A program made the position numbers and the translations under genes. Of a stretch of DNA of 38,906 nucleotides, positions 15,838 through 23,827 are shown piece by piece. Every line of letters starts with the position of its first letter. The stretch's first letter is position 1. The DNA comes from Flavobacteriaceae bacterium (GTDB lineage: Bacteria > Bacteroidota > Bacteroidia > Flavobacteriales > Flavobacteriaceae), in contig JAKIUU010000024.1 in NCBI GenBank assembly GCA_021647405.1, forward strand, positions 1-38,906. Direction: 5' to 3'. Below the pieces are notes generated by a model, which did no database searches, was not told the DNA's origin, and worked only from the letters and a program-made list of their open reading frames with translations.

Positions 15838-16776
15838 ATGTACAATTTAAAACACACATTTAAACAGCTAATAAGCCCCCTGATAAAATTGCTTATTTTG
15901 ACAGGGAGTTTTTACTTTATTTATCATAAATTATATAAAAATGACGTCATTACTTGGGCTGAAGTTACCAACAGCTTAAAGCTTATTTTTAATGAAGGGG
16001 GGCTGCTATTCTTTTTTATTTTGTCCCTGTCGGCTTGTAATTGGTTACTCGAAATTTTCAAATGGCAGACACTTGTAAATACAAGTCAAGAGTTGGGATT
16101 TAAAGCTGCGGCAAAGCAGAGTTTAGGTGCTTTAACAGTGTCTTTAATTACGCCAAACCGTGTGGGCGATTATGTGGCAAAAGCCATTTATTACCCCAAA
16201 AACAAAACAAAAAAAATAGTGGGATTAAATGCTATTGGGCAATTTACACAATTTTTTATAACCCTTCTTTTTGGCCTTGTGGGTTTTATTTATATGCATT
16301 TAAATTTTGCTTTTGCGGCTACAATTAACTTTGCTTTTTTAGGAATTTTAGCAACTGTAATTACAGTTTTAATTTTTAGTAAAAAAGGCCGTTTTTACAG
16401 CCGTCGTGCCAAACAATTCTACACGGCTACTCCACTTTCTACACATTTTAAAATACTGGGCATTTCGTTGCTGCGGTACCTTGTCTTTAGCCATCAGTTT
16501 TATTTGTTGCTGCTTATTTTTAATCTTCAGACAACTTATATTTCAGGTATGATGGCTATTTTTAGCATGTATCTATTGGCTTCTATTGTACCTAGTTTGA
16601 CAGTTTTAGATTGGGTGGTAAAAGGTTCTGCAGCAGTTTTTGTGTTTGGTTTTTTAAGCGTAAATACATTTGTAATTTTAGAAATTACTTTGCTGATGTG
16701 GCTTTTTAATTTTGCGATTCCCGCTTTGTTTGGAAGCGTTTATGTGCTTCGTTTTAAAACAGCGCAAACAATATGA
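15838..16776 (+). CDS. Flippase-like membrane protein (lysylphosphatidylglycerol synthase TM region, UPF0104)
   Basis: About 312 residues from the ATG at 15838 (MYNLKHTFKQ). A TTG start at 15820 would add six residues but overlaps the likely promoter. It has seven to eight hydrophobic helices and the family segment ALTVSLITPNRVGDYVAKA (about residues 95-113), matching the LPG_synthase_TM/UPF0104 fold found in lipid or polyprenyl-glycan flippase-like proteins. It overlaps the downstream glycosyltransferase by 4 bases (ATGA), so the two are translationally coupled and probably act together on a membrane glycolipid. Confidence 0.82.
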   Translation: MYNLKHTFKQLISPLIKLLILTGSFYFIYHKLYKNDVITWAEVTNSLKLIFNEGGLLFFFILSLSACNWLLEIFKWQTLVNTSQELGFKAAAKQSLGALTVSLITPNRVGDYVAKAIYYPKNKTKKIVGLNAIGQFTQFFITLLFGLVGFIYMHLNFAFAATINFAFLGILATVITVLIFSKKGRFYSRRAKQFYTATPLSTHFKILGISLLRYLVFSHQFYLLLLIFNLQTTYISGMMAIFSMYLLASIVPSLTVLDWVVKGSAAVFVFGFLSVNTFVILEITLLMWLFNFAIPALFGSVYVLRFKTAQTI

Positions 16777-17894
16777 TTGTCGCCATTTTTTTTATAAGTT
16801 TTTTATATGTGACGTTGCTGTTGTTTTTAATAAAAGGCATCGGTAAATTAAAACCGTTTGTTTTAGAATCTTTACCTAACAAAACCCGCTTTTCTGTCAT
16901 TGTTCCCTTTCGGGATGAAGCCAATAATTTAGAAAATTTATTGCAAAGTTTTTGTCAGTTAGATTATCCGGAAACGCAATTCGAAATCATTTTAGTCAAC
17001 GATTTTTCATCAGATAATTATAAACCGATTATCGCTAAATTTAAATCAAGTTTACCCAATTTACGCTGTATTGAGGCTGTTGAATCTGATATGGCACCCA
17101 AAAAAGCAGCGCTGACTTTGGGTATATCAAAAGCAAAATTCGATTGGATTCTCACCACTGATGCCGATTGTTCTGTGCCTAAAAATTGGTTGAAAGCTTA
17201 CAATCAAAAAATTATAAATGACGCAGCGTTATTTATAGCAGGATTGGTAAAGTTTAAGCCTTCAAAAAGTTTTTTAAACCGTTTTCAGTGTCTCGATTTG
17301 CTGAGTTTACAAGCCACTTTGTTAGGAACTTTTGGTTTAAAAAAACCTATGTTGTGTCACGGGGCCAATTTGTGTTATGCCAAGAGCTTGTTTTATGAGC
17401 TTAACGGATTTAAAAACCACCAAAATATTGCCAGTGGCGACGATGTGTTTTTATTGGAAGCCGCTTTTAAAAAATACCCCAAAAAGGTAAGTGTGTTAAA
17501 TAGTTTAGAAGCTGTTGTAACAACTAATTCAGAGCCTAATTTAAAAGCTTTATTGTCTCAGCGTACCCGTTGGGCTGCCAAAGCCACAGCTTATAAAAAC
17601 AACAATATTAAAGTAGTGGGCCTTGTCGTTTTTACAACGAATTTATTGTTGCTTAGTTTGACTATTTTGAGTGTCTTAGGACTTTTTAATGTCAATTATA
17701 TTTTACTAACTTTTTTAATTAAATTTAATATCGATGCGTTGATTTTATATCCAACTGCGCGTTTTTTTAAACAAGAATCGGTGCTTAAAAGCTACGTATT
17801 GAGTGGTCTTTTATACCCGCTTTTTAGTGTAACCAGTGTTTTTTTAGGATTTACCAAAGGCTATACTTGGAAAGAGAGAAAGTTTAAAAAATAA
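16773..17894 (+). CDS. Membrane glycosyltransferase, family 2
   Basis: A 373-residue GT-A enzyme. The N-terminal hydrophobic helix is followed by SVIVPFRDEANNLENLL (about residues 36-52), the nucleotide-sugar site VNDFSSD, the DxD-like TTDADCSVP near residue 128, the GDDVFLLEA acidic motif and the processive-type QRTRWAAK (Q/RxxRW, about 262-268). Two C-terminal hydrophobic helices complete a typical membrane GT2. It overlaps the flippase-like gene by 4 bases. Sugar and acceptor are unknown. Confidence 0.87.
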   Translation: MIVAIFFISFLYVTLLLFLIKGIGKLKPFVLESLPNKTRFSVIVPFRDEANNLENLLQSFCQLDYPETQFEIILVNDFSSDNYKPIIAKFKSSLPNLRCIEAVESDMAPKKAALTLGISKAKFDWILTTDADCSVPKNWLKAYNQKIINDAALFIAGLVKFKPSKSFLNRFQCLDLLSLQATLLGTFGLKKPMLCHGANLCYAKSLFYELNGFKNHQNIASGDDVFLLEAAFKKYPKKVSVLNSLEAVVTTNSEPNLKALLSQRTRWAAKATAYKNNNIKVVGLVVFTTNLLLLSLTILSVLGLFNVNYILLTFLIKFNIDALILYPTARFFKQESVLKSYVLSGLLYPLFSVTSVFLGFTKGYTWKERKFKK

Positions 17895-17902
17895 AAGCTT
17901 TC

Positions 17903-17930
17903 TTCAGGCTCCAGACTTCGGTCTTCTAAC
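17903..17930 (+). repeat. Heptad array (TTCNNNC type)
   Basis: Four 7-base steps (TTCAGGC, then units of the form TYCNGNC and TTCTAAC) directly after the glycosyltransferase stop, with weaker units on each side (from 17896 and to 17937). It lies between convergent genes. Confidence 0.65.
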
Positions 17931-17935
17931 TTTAT

Positions 17936-18424
17936 TTAATTCTTAATAATCACAGGCAATTCAAACTGCGTAGTAACGGGCATGCCACGTTTTATAGCAG
18001 GCTTTAAAATAGGGAGTTTGCTTTCGGATTTTTTTAGTAAGGCACTTAAAAGTTTTTCATAGTTTTTATTATGACTCTTAGAAGTGACTTTTATAAAATG
18101 AATTTTACCTGTTTGTAATACTTTTAATGTCACCAATAGGGTGTCGGTATCGGCTGTTTTTGTTTCTAGCGGATGTTGTTTTAAAATCCTGTTGATATGT
18201 TCGGCCATTTTTATTTTAAAACAAACCTTTTGTTTATCCCTTGCGGGGATGTTTTGACATTCGGGAAAAAGGGGATAGGCATCAACGCTTGTAAAATCGA
18301 TGACGGTGTCAATTGTTGGGGTGTTTGGTGAGCCTTGCTTTGGGAAAAAGTAATTGCAAGACGTTAAAAAGAACAGGGGAATAATTAATAGAAATAACTG
18401 ATTATAGATTTGCTTTTTTTTCAC
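17936..18424 (-). CDS. Lipoprotein with TonB C-terminal-like domain
   Basis: About 162 residues from a GTG at 18422-18424, which gives a clean lipoprotein signal (MKKKQIYNQLFLLIIPLFF, lipobox FLTSC). A TTG start at 18449-18451 would add nine poorly fitting residues. The mature part ends in a TonB_C-like domain: LFPECQNIPARDKQKVCF, then LKVLQTGKIHFIKV, KLLSALLKK and GMPVTTQFELPVII. The same domain forms the end of the upstream BlaR1-like protein, so this gene may be a duplicated, membrane-anchored version of it. Role is inferred to be envelope signalling or energy transduction. Confidence 0.75.
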   Translation of the reverse strand: MKKKQIYNQLFLLIIPLFFLTSCNYFFPKQGSPNTPTIDTVIDFTSVDAYPLFPECQNIPARDKQKVCFKIKMAEHINRILKQHPLETKTADTDTLLVTLKVLQTGKIHFIKVTSKSHNKNYEKLLSALLKKSESKLPILKPAIKRGMPVTTQFELPVIIKN

Positions 18425-18452
18425 AAGGTGAAAGTAAGAAAAATTAAACAAA

Positions 18453-18478
18453 AAAACCGAGCACAGCGGCTCGGTTTT
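18453..18478 (-). terminator. Rho-independent terminator after the blaR1-like gene
   Basis: A perfect 10-bp stem AAAACCGAGC (18453-18462) with GCTCGGTTTT (18469-18478) and a 6-base loop. On the minus strand it is followed by a run of T residues. It separates the blaR1-like gene from the TonB-C lipoprotein gene. Confidence 0.88.
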
Positions 18479-18498
18479 AACTTAAAAAACAAAAGCTT

Positions 18499-19872
18499 TT
18501 ATTTTTGAACGTTAAAAACTATAGGCAAACTGTATTTTACAGCTACTGCTTTACCTTTATCAAAACCGGGTTTCATTTGTGGAATTAGTTTGATAACACG
18601 AATAGCTTCGGCTGCCAACTTTTTATGAGGACCTCGTGCCTGTATATCCACAACTTTACCTGTTTTATCAATTTTAAACATTACAAAAATACGTTTTTTG
18701 CCAGGCATAAGGTTCAGGCCTTTAGTTAATTTAGTATCAAAATTTTGTGCAACGAGAGCAGTTATTTTTCCAGATAAACAACCTTTTTGGTTTTTAGCAT
18801 CTTCACAACCTGGATAAATAGGGGCTTGCTCAACAATGGCAAAAGGAACACTGTTAATACTCTGTATCTCTGTGTGGGTGCTGTCAGTTCTTTCAGGTAG
18901 CTTTTTTCTAAGATCTTTCATAACCATCAAAGACATAATTTCCTTAGCTTCAGCCCTAGTTAACTTGTCCTTTTCAGCAATACTTGCTTTTAGAGTAGCT
19001 ATTTGCTCTTCAATAGTTTGTTTTTTTTGTTCACATGAACTGTAGAACAGCATACTTGCTAAGGCGGGTACTAATAACAAATACTTGAGCTTAAGCACTT
19101 GTTTCGATTTGTTTTTGTTTGTCATCATAATACGTTTTTTAATGAGTGAATGTTTGTAAAATTGATTGATAAAATCAACGTTTGTTACCTTAAAGCTTGT
19201 GGTTAGTAAGTTGTTAAAAAAGGCGTTTTTGTTTTGAGGTTTTATGGTTTTGGCATCAGCAATAAATTCGTGTAACTCTGTTATGCGGTTCTGATAAATA
19301 TAGATGATAGGGTTAAACCAATTTATAATTTTCAAGAATTCGAAGCATAATAAGTCCACACTGTGATAATGGTTTATATGTACCATTTCATGCGATAAAA
19401 TATGTTCATGTGCTTGTTTTAAAAAGGATTTATCGATATAAATTTCGTTAAAAAATGAAAAGACAACACCAGGTTTGTCAATAATAACAAGCGTGTACAA
19501 ACGGTGTCTCTCTATGGTACTTTTATGGCGCAATATTAATAACGATGTGAGTTTATATAAAAAGAGACCGAGCATAAGCAACATGCCAAAAAACAGCAAT
19601 AAATAAAAATTTACAGTAAACAAAGCAGGTACAGCATTGCTTATGCTTTCTTGCGGATTGAGTATTACCGCAGGCAAATGTTCTGCAAAATTTGTCTGGC
19701 TAGCTCTTTCAAAAGCATTTATTCTTATAAAAGGAATGGTAAAAGATAGAATAGGTGTGGCCAATAAATAGACCCGATTCCAATTAAAAAAGGTTTCCTT
19801 TCTTATAAAAATATCATAAACAGCTAAAAACAATAACTGAAATAATCCGACTTGAATAATATAGTTTATCAT
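18499..19872 (-). CDS. BlaR1-like M56 metallopeptidase fused to a TonB C-terminal domain
   Basis: A 457-residue membrane sensor/protease. Hydrophobic helices lie at about 2-20, 34-50, 88-115 and 263-280. The M56 zinc site HEMVH is at H161-H165 (ILSHEMVHINHYHSVD), followed by the FEFLKIINWFNPIIY helix. After the last membrane helix (KYLLLVPALASMLFYSSC) comes a coiled linker (EEQIATLKASIAEKDKLT) and a TonB_C-type domain (IYPGCEDAKNQKGCL...KRIFVMFKIDKTGKVVDIQ). In BlaR1/MecR1 the protease inactivates the partner BlaI/MecI repressor; here the penicillin-binding sensor is replaced by a TonB tail, as is common in Bacteroidota. No beta-lactamase gene is nearby. Confidence 0.88.
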   Translation of the reverse strand: MINYIIQVGLFQLLFLAVYDIFIRKETFFNWNRVYLLATPILSFTIPFIRINAFERASQTNFAEHLPAVILNPQESISNAVPALFTVNFYLLLFFGMLLMLGLFLYKLTSLLILRHKSTIERHRLYTLVIIDKPGVVFSFFNEIYIDKSFLKQAHEHILSHEMVHINHYHSVDLLCFEFLKIINWFNPIIYIYQNRITELHEFIADAKTIKPQNKNAFFNNLLTTSFKVTNVDFINQFYKHSLIKKRIMMTNKNKSKQVLKLKYLLLVPALASMLFYSSCEQKKQTIEEQIATLKASIAEKDKLTRAEAKEIMSLMVMKDLRKKLPERTDSTHTEIQSINSVPFAIVEQAPIYPGCEDAKNQKGCLSGKITALVAQNFDTKLTKGLNLMPGKKRIFVMFKIDKTGKVVDIQARGPHKKLAAEAIRVIKLIPQMKPGFDKGKAVAVKYSLPIVFNVQK

Positions 19873-19943
19873 AAGCTTGTGTTTGTTATTTGTTTATTTA
19901 TCCCATCTTTCCTGCGGATAGCTGACCAAAGGGAAGAAAAAAC

Positions 19944-19978
19944 TTGACTCTTGTAATTTGTTTTTTGTGATTTGTTAT
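19944..19978 (+). repeat. Heptad array (TTGNNNN x5)
   Basis: Five 7-base steps beginning TTG (19944, 19951, 19958, 19965, 19972), followed by TTCCCAT. The blaI-like stop codon lies in it. A weaker array of the same vocabulary (GTTTGTT, ATTTGTT steps) is at about 19874-19901, just before the blaR1-like start, so a 42-base spacer is flanked by similar arrays. Confidence 0.7.
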
Positions 19979-20343
19979 TTCCCATTATCAGTATTTAATT
20001 CATTTAAAATACTTTCTAGCTCGTTCATATCAATATCATTCTTTTTGACAAAAAACGAGACCATACTTTTAAAGGAACCTCCAAAATAGCCATCTACCAA
20101 TTTGTTTAAACTCTGGTTAGAATAATCTCCCTTTTCTATTAAAGGGTAATATTTATAGCCTTTTCCAAATTTTTTGTGTGCCACAATTCCTTTTGTTTCT
20201 AAAATCCTAATAATGGTAGAAACCGTGTTGTAGGCAGGTTTAGGCTCTGGTAATTCTGCAATAATATCTTTTACAGAGGCCAATTTTAATTGCCATAAAA
20301 CCTGCATAAATTGTTCTTCCGCTTTGGTAAGTTGCTTTGTCAT
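19975..20343 (-). CDS. BlaI/MecI-family transcriptional repressor
   Basis: A 122-residue winged-helix repressor: LTKAEEQFMQVLWQLKLASVKDI (helix 1-2), YNTVSTIIRILETKGIV (recognition helix) and HKKFGKGYKYYPLI (wing), then a C-terminal dimerisation helix ending in ELESILNELN. The upstream region has three near-identical palindromes that fit a BlaI dimer and surround its own -7 box, so it almost surely represses its own operon with the BlaR1-like gene. Cleavage by that peptidase would lift repression, by analogy with BlaI/BlaR1. Confidence 0.9.
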   Translation of the reverse strand: MTKQLTKAEEQFMQVLWQLKLASVKDIIAELPEPKPAYNTVSTIIRILETKGIVAHKKFGKGYKYYPLIEKGDYSNQSLNKLVDGYFGGSFKSMVSFFVKKNDIDMNELESILNELNTDNGK

Positions 20344-20347
20344 TTTT

Positions 20348-20412
20348 AACTAAGTTTTTAGTTTTATAAAGCAAATATAACTAAATATTTAGTTTAAACT
20401 AATAAATTAGTT
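20348..20412 (-). promoter_or_regulatory. Promoter with three BlaI-type operators
   Basis: Three palindromes of the form AACTAANNNNTTAGTT: 20348-20363 (one off-symmetry pair), 20379-20394 and 20397-20412. A -7 box TATATTTG (minus strand, 20379-20372) lies between the first and second. Operator 1 covers the start of the transcript and operators 2 and 3 cover the upstream promoter region. This matches the ACTA/TAGT half-sites of MecI/BlaI operators. Confidence 0.8.
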
Positions 20413-20458
20413 AAAAAATTAAATAAAGTAGCGAAATTATTACCAACCAATTAATTAA

Positions 20459-20466
20459 TATATTTG
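20459..20466 (+). promoter_or_regulatory. Bacteroidota -7 box directly before the DUF456 gene
   Basis: TATATTTG fits TAnnTTTG. Only four bases separate it from the ATG at 20471, so the transcript would start at or next to the start codon. Confidence 0.5.
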
Positions 20467-20470
20467 TGTT

Positions 20471-20974
20471 ATGGATATACTGTTGTTAATTATCGGATTC
20501 ATTCTAATGATTTTAGGATTAGCAGGCGCTTTTATTCCTGTGTTACCAGGACCCCTTACCAGTTGGGGTGGTTTGCTTTTGTTGTCGTTTACAAAAGCGG
20601 TTTCTATAAGCACTTCTTTTTTAACAATTACTCTTGGTGTTGCCTTACTGGTTTGGCTGTTAGATTATTTTATCCCTATTCTTGGCACTAAAAAATTTGG
20701 AGGCACTAAATACGGTATGTGGGGCACAACAATTGGTTTGCTACTAGGTTTATTCTTTTTCCCACCTATTGGCATAATAACAGGTCCTTTTGCGGGTGCG
20801 TTGGTGGGCGAATTGGTGCATGATAATAAAAACACCCATAAAGCTTTTAAAGCGGCTATAGGTTCTTTTATAGGGTTTCTGTTTTCAACAGGCCTAAAAT
20901 TTATAGTGAGTATCATTTATTTAGTCCTATTTTTACAATATTTTTGGGCCCAAAAAAACAGCTTTATCGGTTAA
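20471..20974 (+). CDS. DUF456 domain-containing membrane protein
   Basis: A 167-residue protein with four to five hydrophobic helices. The N-terminal LGLAGAFIPVLPGPLTSWGGLLL, the glycine-rich GTKKFGGTKYGMWGTTIG and the GPFAGALVGEL motif are the marks of DUF456, a small membrane family of unknown function. It is divergent from the blaI-like gene, and the third BlaI-type operator ends 58 bases before its ATG. The start is the first ATG, only four bases from a -7 box. Confidence 0.88.
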   Translation: MDILLLIIGFILMILGLAGAFIPVLPGPLTSWGGLLLLSFTKAVSISTSFLTITLGVALLVWLLDYFIPILGTKKFGGTKYGMWGTTIGLLLGLFFFPPIGIITGPFAGALVGELVHDNKNTHKAFKAAIGSFIGFLFSTGLKFIVSIIYLVLFLQYFWAQKNSFIG

Positions 20975-21042
20975 ATAAAATTGATTTCTACGGCTGTTAA
21001 AATTCGGAATTTAAAAACCTTTTATATCTAATTTAGTTTTAT

Positions 21043-21050
21043 TAGATTTG
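21043..21050 (+). promoter_or_regulatory. Bacteroidota -7 box before hppA
   Basis: TAGATTTG fits TAnnTTTG and lies 38 bases before the hppA ATG. Confidence 0.55.
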
Positions 21051-21088
21051 CACAAATTAAAAAAAATCAATTAATTAACATTCAAAAA

Positions 21089-23641
21089 ATGAACGACTTA
21101 ATTTATTATTTCCCACTTGCCGCTATTTTAGGCTTTTTGTTTATGATTTTTAAATCTTCTTGGGTTACTAAGCAGGAAGTAGGATCAGATAAAATGGCGA
21201 GAATTGCCAAAAATATAGCCGATGGTGCTATGTCATTTTTAAAAGCAGAATACAAAGTTTTATCAATATTTGTATTAGCCGTTGCGACACTTTTAGTGTT
21301 TAAAGGCAATGCAGAAGCCAACTCAAGTTGGTTGGTAGCTGTGTCTTTTGTAGTTGGTGCTTTCCTATCAGCTTTAGCCGGATTTATAGGTATGCGTATT
21401 GCCACTAAAGCCAATGTACGCACAACAAATGCAGCAAGAACATCTTTAAACAAAGCCTTAGAAGTTGCCTTTTCTGGTGGTGCCGTAATGGGTATTGGCG
21501 TTGTATCTTTAGGTGTGTTTGGGTTGAGTATATTATTCATAGTATACGACTCATTATACGGTACAGCAGACACAAACGGTTTAACAACTATTTTAAATAT
21601 TATTTCTGGATTCTCTTTAGGGGCTTCTTCAATTGCACTTTTTGCCCGTGTTGGTGGCGGTATTTATACCAAAGCTGCCGATGTTGGTGCCGATTTGGTG
21701 GGTAAAGTAGAAGCTGGTATTCCAGAAGATCATCCTTTAAATCCTGCAACTATTGCCGATAATGTGGGCGATAATGTAGGTGATGTTGCCGGTATGGGCG
21801 CCGATTTATTTGAATCGTTTGTAGGTTCAATTATCGCCACAATGGTTTTAGGAGCTGTTTTCTTTGATATTCCGGCTTTTGCCGAATATAAAATAGGGGC
21901 AGTTATGTTGCCTTTGGCTTTAGCCGCTGTAGGTATTATAGTGTCTATTATAGGTACATTCTTTGTAAAAGTTAAAGATGGTGGGAATCCACAAACAGCC
22001 TTAAATATTGGTGAATTTTTATCAGCTGGTTTAATGGTTGTAATTTCTTACTTTATGATTCAAGCCTTTTTACCAGAAACTTGGGCATATGCCGGAAAAG
22101 AAATGTCATCAATGGGTGTTTTTTGGGCAACCATAGTTGGTTTAGTTGCTGGTTTAGGTGTTGGTAAAATAACCGAATATTATACAGGAACAGGTACAAA
22201 ACCCGTAATGAGTATTGTAAAACAATCGGTTACAGGTGCAGCCACAAATATTATTTCTGGCTTGGGCGTGGGTATGATGAGTACGGCTATTCCAATTTTA
22301 TTAATTGCCACAGCTATTGTATTGTCTTTCCATTTTGCAGGATTGTACGGTATTGCTATTGCTGCTGTGGGGATGCTCGCCAATACAGGTATCCAATTAG
22401 CAGTTGATGCTTATGGCCCTATTTCTGACAATGCTGGCGGTATTGCCGAAATGGCTGAATTGCCAAAAGAAGTTCGTGAGCGTACAGATAAATTAGATGC
22501 TGTTGGTAATACAACGGCGGCTATTGGTAAAGGTTTTGCTATTGCCTCAGCGGCACTTACAGCATTGGCTTTATTCTCTGCCTTTATGCAACAAGCGGGT
22601 ATTAATACCATAGATATTTCAAAATCAACTGTAATGGCTGGTCTGTTTGTGGGGGGTATGTTGCCCTTTGTCTTTTCAGCTCTTTCTATGAATGCTGTTG
22701 GGCGTGCCGCTATGGCGATGATTGAAGAAGTAAGACGTCAGTTTAGAGATATTCCGCAATTAAAAGCGGCTTTAGTGGTAATGCGTAAATACGATTCAGA
22801 TATGTCTAAAGCTTCAGAAGCAGACAGAAAAATATTTGATGCAGCCGATGGTGTTGCAGATTACAGCAAGTGTATAGATATTTCTACAAAAGCTTCTATT
22901 AGAGAAATGGTATTACCAGGTGTGTTGGCTATTGCCACACCTGTAGTATTTGGCTTTTTAGGTGGTGCAGAAATGTTAGGTGGTTTATTGGCAGGTGTTA
23001 CTGTAACAGGTGTGCTTATGGCTATTTTCCAGTCTAACGCAGGTGGTGCTTGGGACAATGCTAAGAAAATGATTGAAGAAGGTGTTGAAATAGATGGTGA
23101 GACTTATGGCAAAGGTTCAGAGCCTCATAAAGCCGCTGTAGTGGGTGATACTGTTGGCGATCCTTTTAAAGATACTTCAGGGCCTTCTTTAAATATTTTA
23201 ATCAAATTGATGAGTGTTGTGGCTTTGGTTATTGCGCCAAGTATTGCGATGGTTTCTTCTACGGCTGTTGCCAATAAAGATGGCATGCATGTGATGCATA
23301 AAATGCACAAAGGAGCTGCCAATCAAGTTGAGGTTAAAATGACCAAGCAAGATGATGGTACTTTTAAAGCCGTTGTAACAACTACAACGACTGTAAATGG
23401 TGAAGCCAATACAACCGCGCAGGTATTTACAGGAACAGAAGCCGAAGTTAAAGCACAAGTACACAAACTAAAGGGGATGAATGTTCTCGCAAAATCATGT
23501 GCAGGCTGTAAAGGCAAAAAAGAACTTTGTGCCAATTGTAAAAAGAAAGCCGCTTGTAAAAAGCAATCAGCTAAAACGGTTATGACTAAATCTTGCTGTA
23601 AGGGAAAAACAGCGGCCAGTTGTGCCAATAAAAAAGCTTAA
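21089..23641 (+). CDS. hppA: Membrane-bound K+-dependent ion-pumping pyrophosphatase with Cys-rich C-terminal extension
   Basis: An 850-residue integral membrane pyrophosphatase that couples PPi hydrolysis to Na+ and/or H+ export. Diagnostic motifs are DVGADLVGKVEAGIPEDHP, DNVGDNVGDVAGMGADLFES and KAAVVGDTVGDPFKDTSGPS. GNTTAAIGKG carries Ala at the position that is Lys in K+-independent enzymes, so it is assigned to the K+-dependent class, which includes Na+ pumps. Usual length is about 660-780. The extra C-terminal part (from about residue 740) has a His/Met patch, a Thr-rich soluble segment (VVTTTTTVNGEANTT) and then eight cysteines at 804, 807, 814, 817, 823, 836, 837 and 845, including two CxxC pairs six residues apart. 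Confidence 0.95.
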   Translation: MNDLIYYFPLAAILGFLFMIFKSSWVTKQEVGSDKMARIAKNIADGAMSFLKAEYKVLSIFVLAVATLLVFKGNAEANSSWLVAVSFVVGAFLSALAGFIGMRIATKANVRTTNAARTSLNKALEVAFSGGAVMGIGVVSLGVFGLSILFIVYDSLYGTADTNGLTTILNIISGFSLGASSIALFARVGGGIYTKAADVGADLVGKVEAGIPEDHPLNPATIADNVGDNVGDVAGMGADLFESFVGSIIATMVLGAVFFDIPAFAEYKIGAVMLPLALAAVGIIVSIIGTFFVKVKDGGNPQTALNIGEFLSAGLMVVISYFMIQAFLPETWAYAGKEMSSMGVFWATIVGLVAGLGVGKITEYYTGTGTKPVMSIVKQSVTGAATNIISGLGVGMMSTAIPILLIATAIVLSFHFAGLYGIAIAAVGMLANTGIQLAVDAYGPISDNAGGIAEMAELPKEVRERTDKLDAVGNTTAAIGKGFAIASAALTALALFSAFMQQAGINTIDISKSTVMAGLFVGGMLPFVFSALSMNAVGRAAMAMIEEVRRQFRDIPQLKAALVVMRKYDSDMSKASEADRKIFDAADGVADYSKCIDISTKASIREMVLPGVLAIATPVVFGFLGGAEMLGGLLAGVTVTGVLMAIFQSNAGGAWDNAKKMIEEGVEIDGETYGKGSEPHKAAVVGDTVGDPFKDTSGPSLNILIKLMSVVALVIAPSIAMVSSTAVANKDGMHVMHKMHKGAANQVEVKMTKQDDGTFKAVVTTTTTVNGEANTTAQVFTGTEAEVKAQVHKLKGMNVLAKSCAGCKGKKELCANCKKKAACKKQSAKTVMTKSCCKGKTAASCANKKA

Positions 23642-23660
23642 TCTTAAGTATATTTTATAA

Positions 23661-23688
23661 AAAAAGAGCACCATTTGGTGCTCTTTTT
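23661..23688 (+). terminator. Rho-independent terminator after hppA
   Basis: GAGCACC pairs with GGTGCTC, extended by an A-tract before and a T-tract after, with a short AT loop (23661-23688). It begins 19 bases after the hppA stop. Confidence 0.88.
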
Positions 23689-23710
23689 TTATGGATTATA
23701 GTGTATGTGT

Positions 23711-23788
23711 CACTGTGGGCAGAGCGAAGCAGTCTCTTAATTCAAGAGGTCGCCACATCCCGATTAATCGGGATTCTTGAAGACGTCT
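23711..23788. repeat. Dispersed imperfect palindromic element (copy 3)
   Basis: Inner palindrome ATCCCGAT-TA-ATCGGGAT (23757-23774), flanked by TTCAAGA (23741-23747) and TCTTGAA (23775-23781), with outer words GTCACTGTGGGC and GAAGCAGTCTC. Same style as the elements at 11291 and 29691. It lies between hppA and the deoxynucleoside kinase gene. Confidence 0.65.
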
Positions 23789-23827
23789 ATTTTTTAGATT
23801 GTATTATAAAAGAAGTAAATTAAATTA

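Noticed and set aside
18499..20343. Beta-lactam resistance locus
   Set aside because: blaI/blaR1-like genes are present, but there is no beta-lactamase or penicillin-binding sensor domain; this is a general signalling pair in Bacteroidota.
21106..23322. Several minus-strand frames inside hppA
   Set aside because: Long open antisense frames arise from the Gly/Ala-rich codon use of the pump; no start signals or homology.
23198..23628. Minus-strand open frames opposite the hppA tail
   Set aside because: They are antisense shadows of a clear coding region with biased codons; no family similarity.
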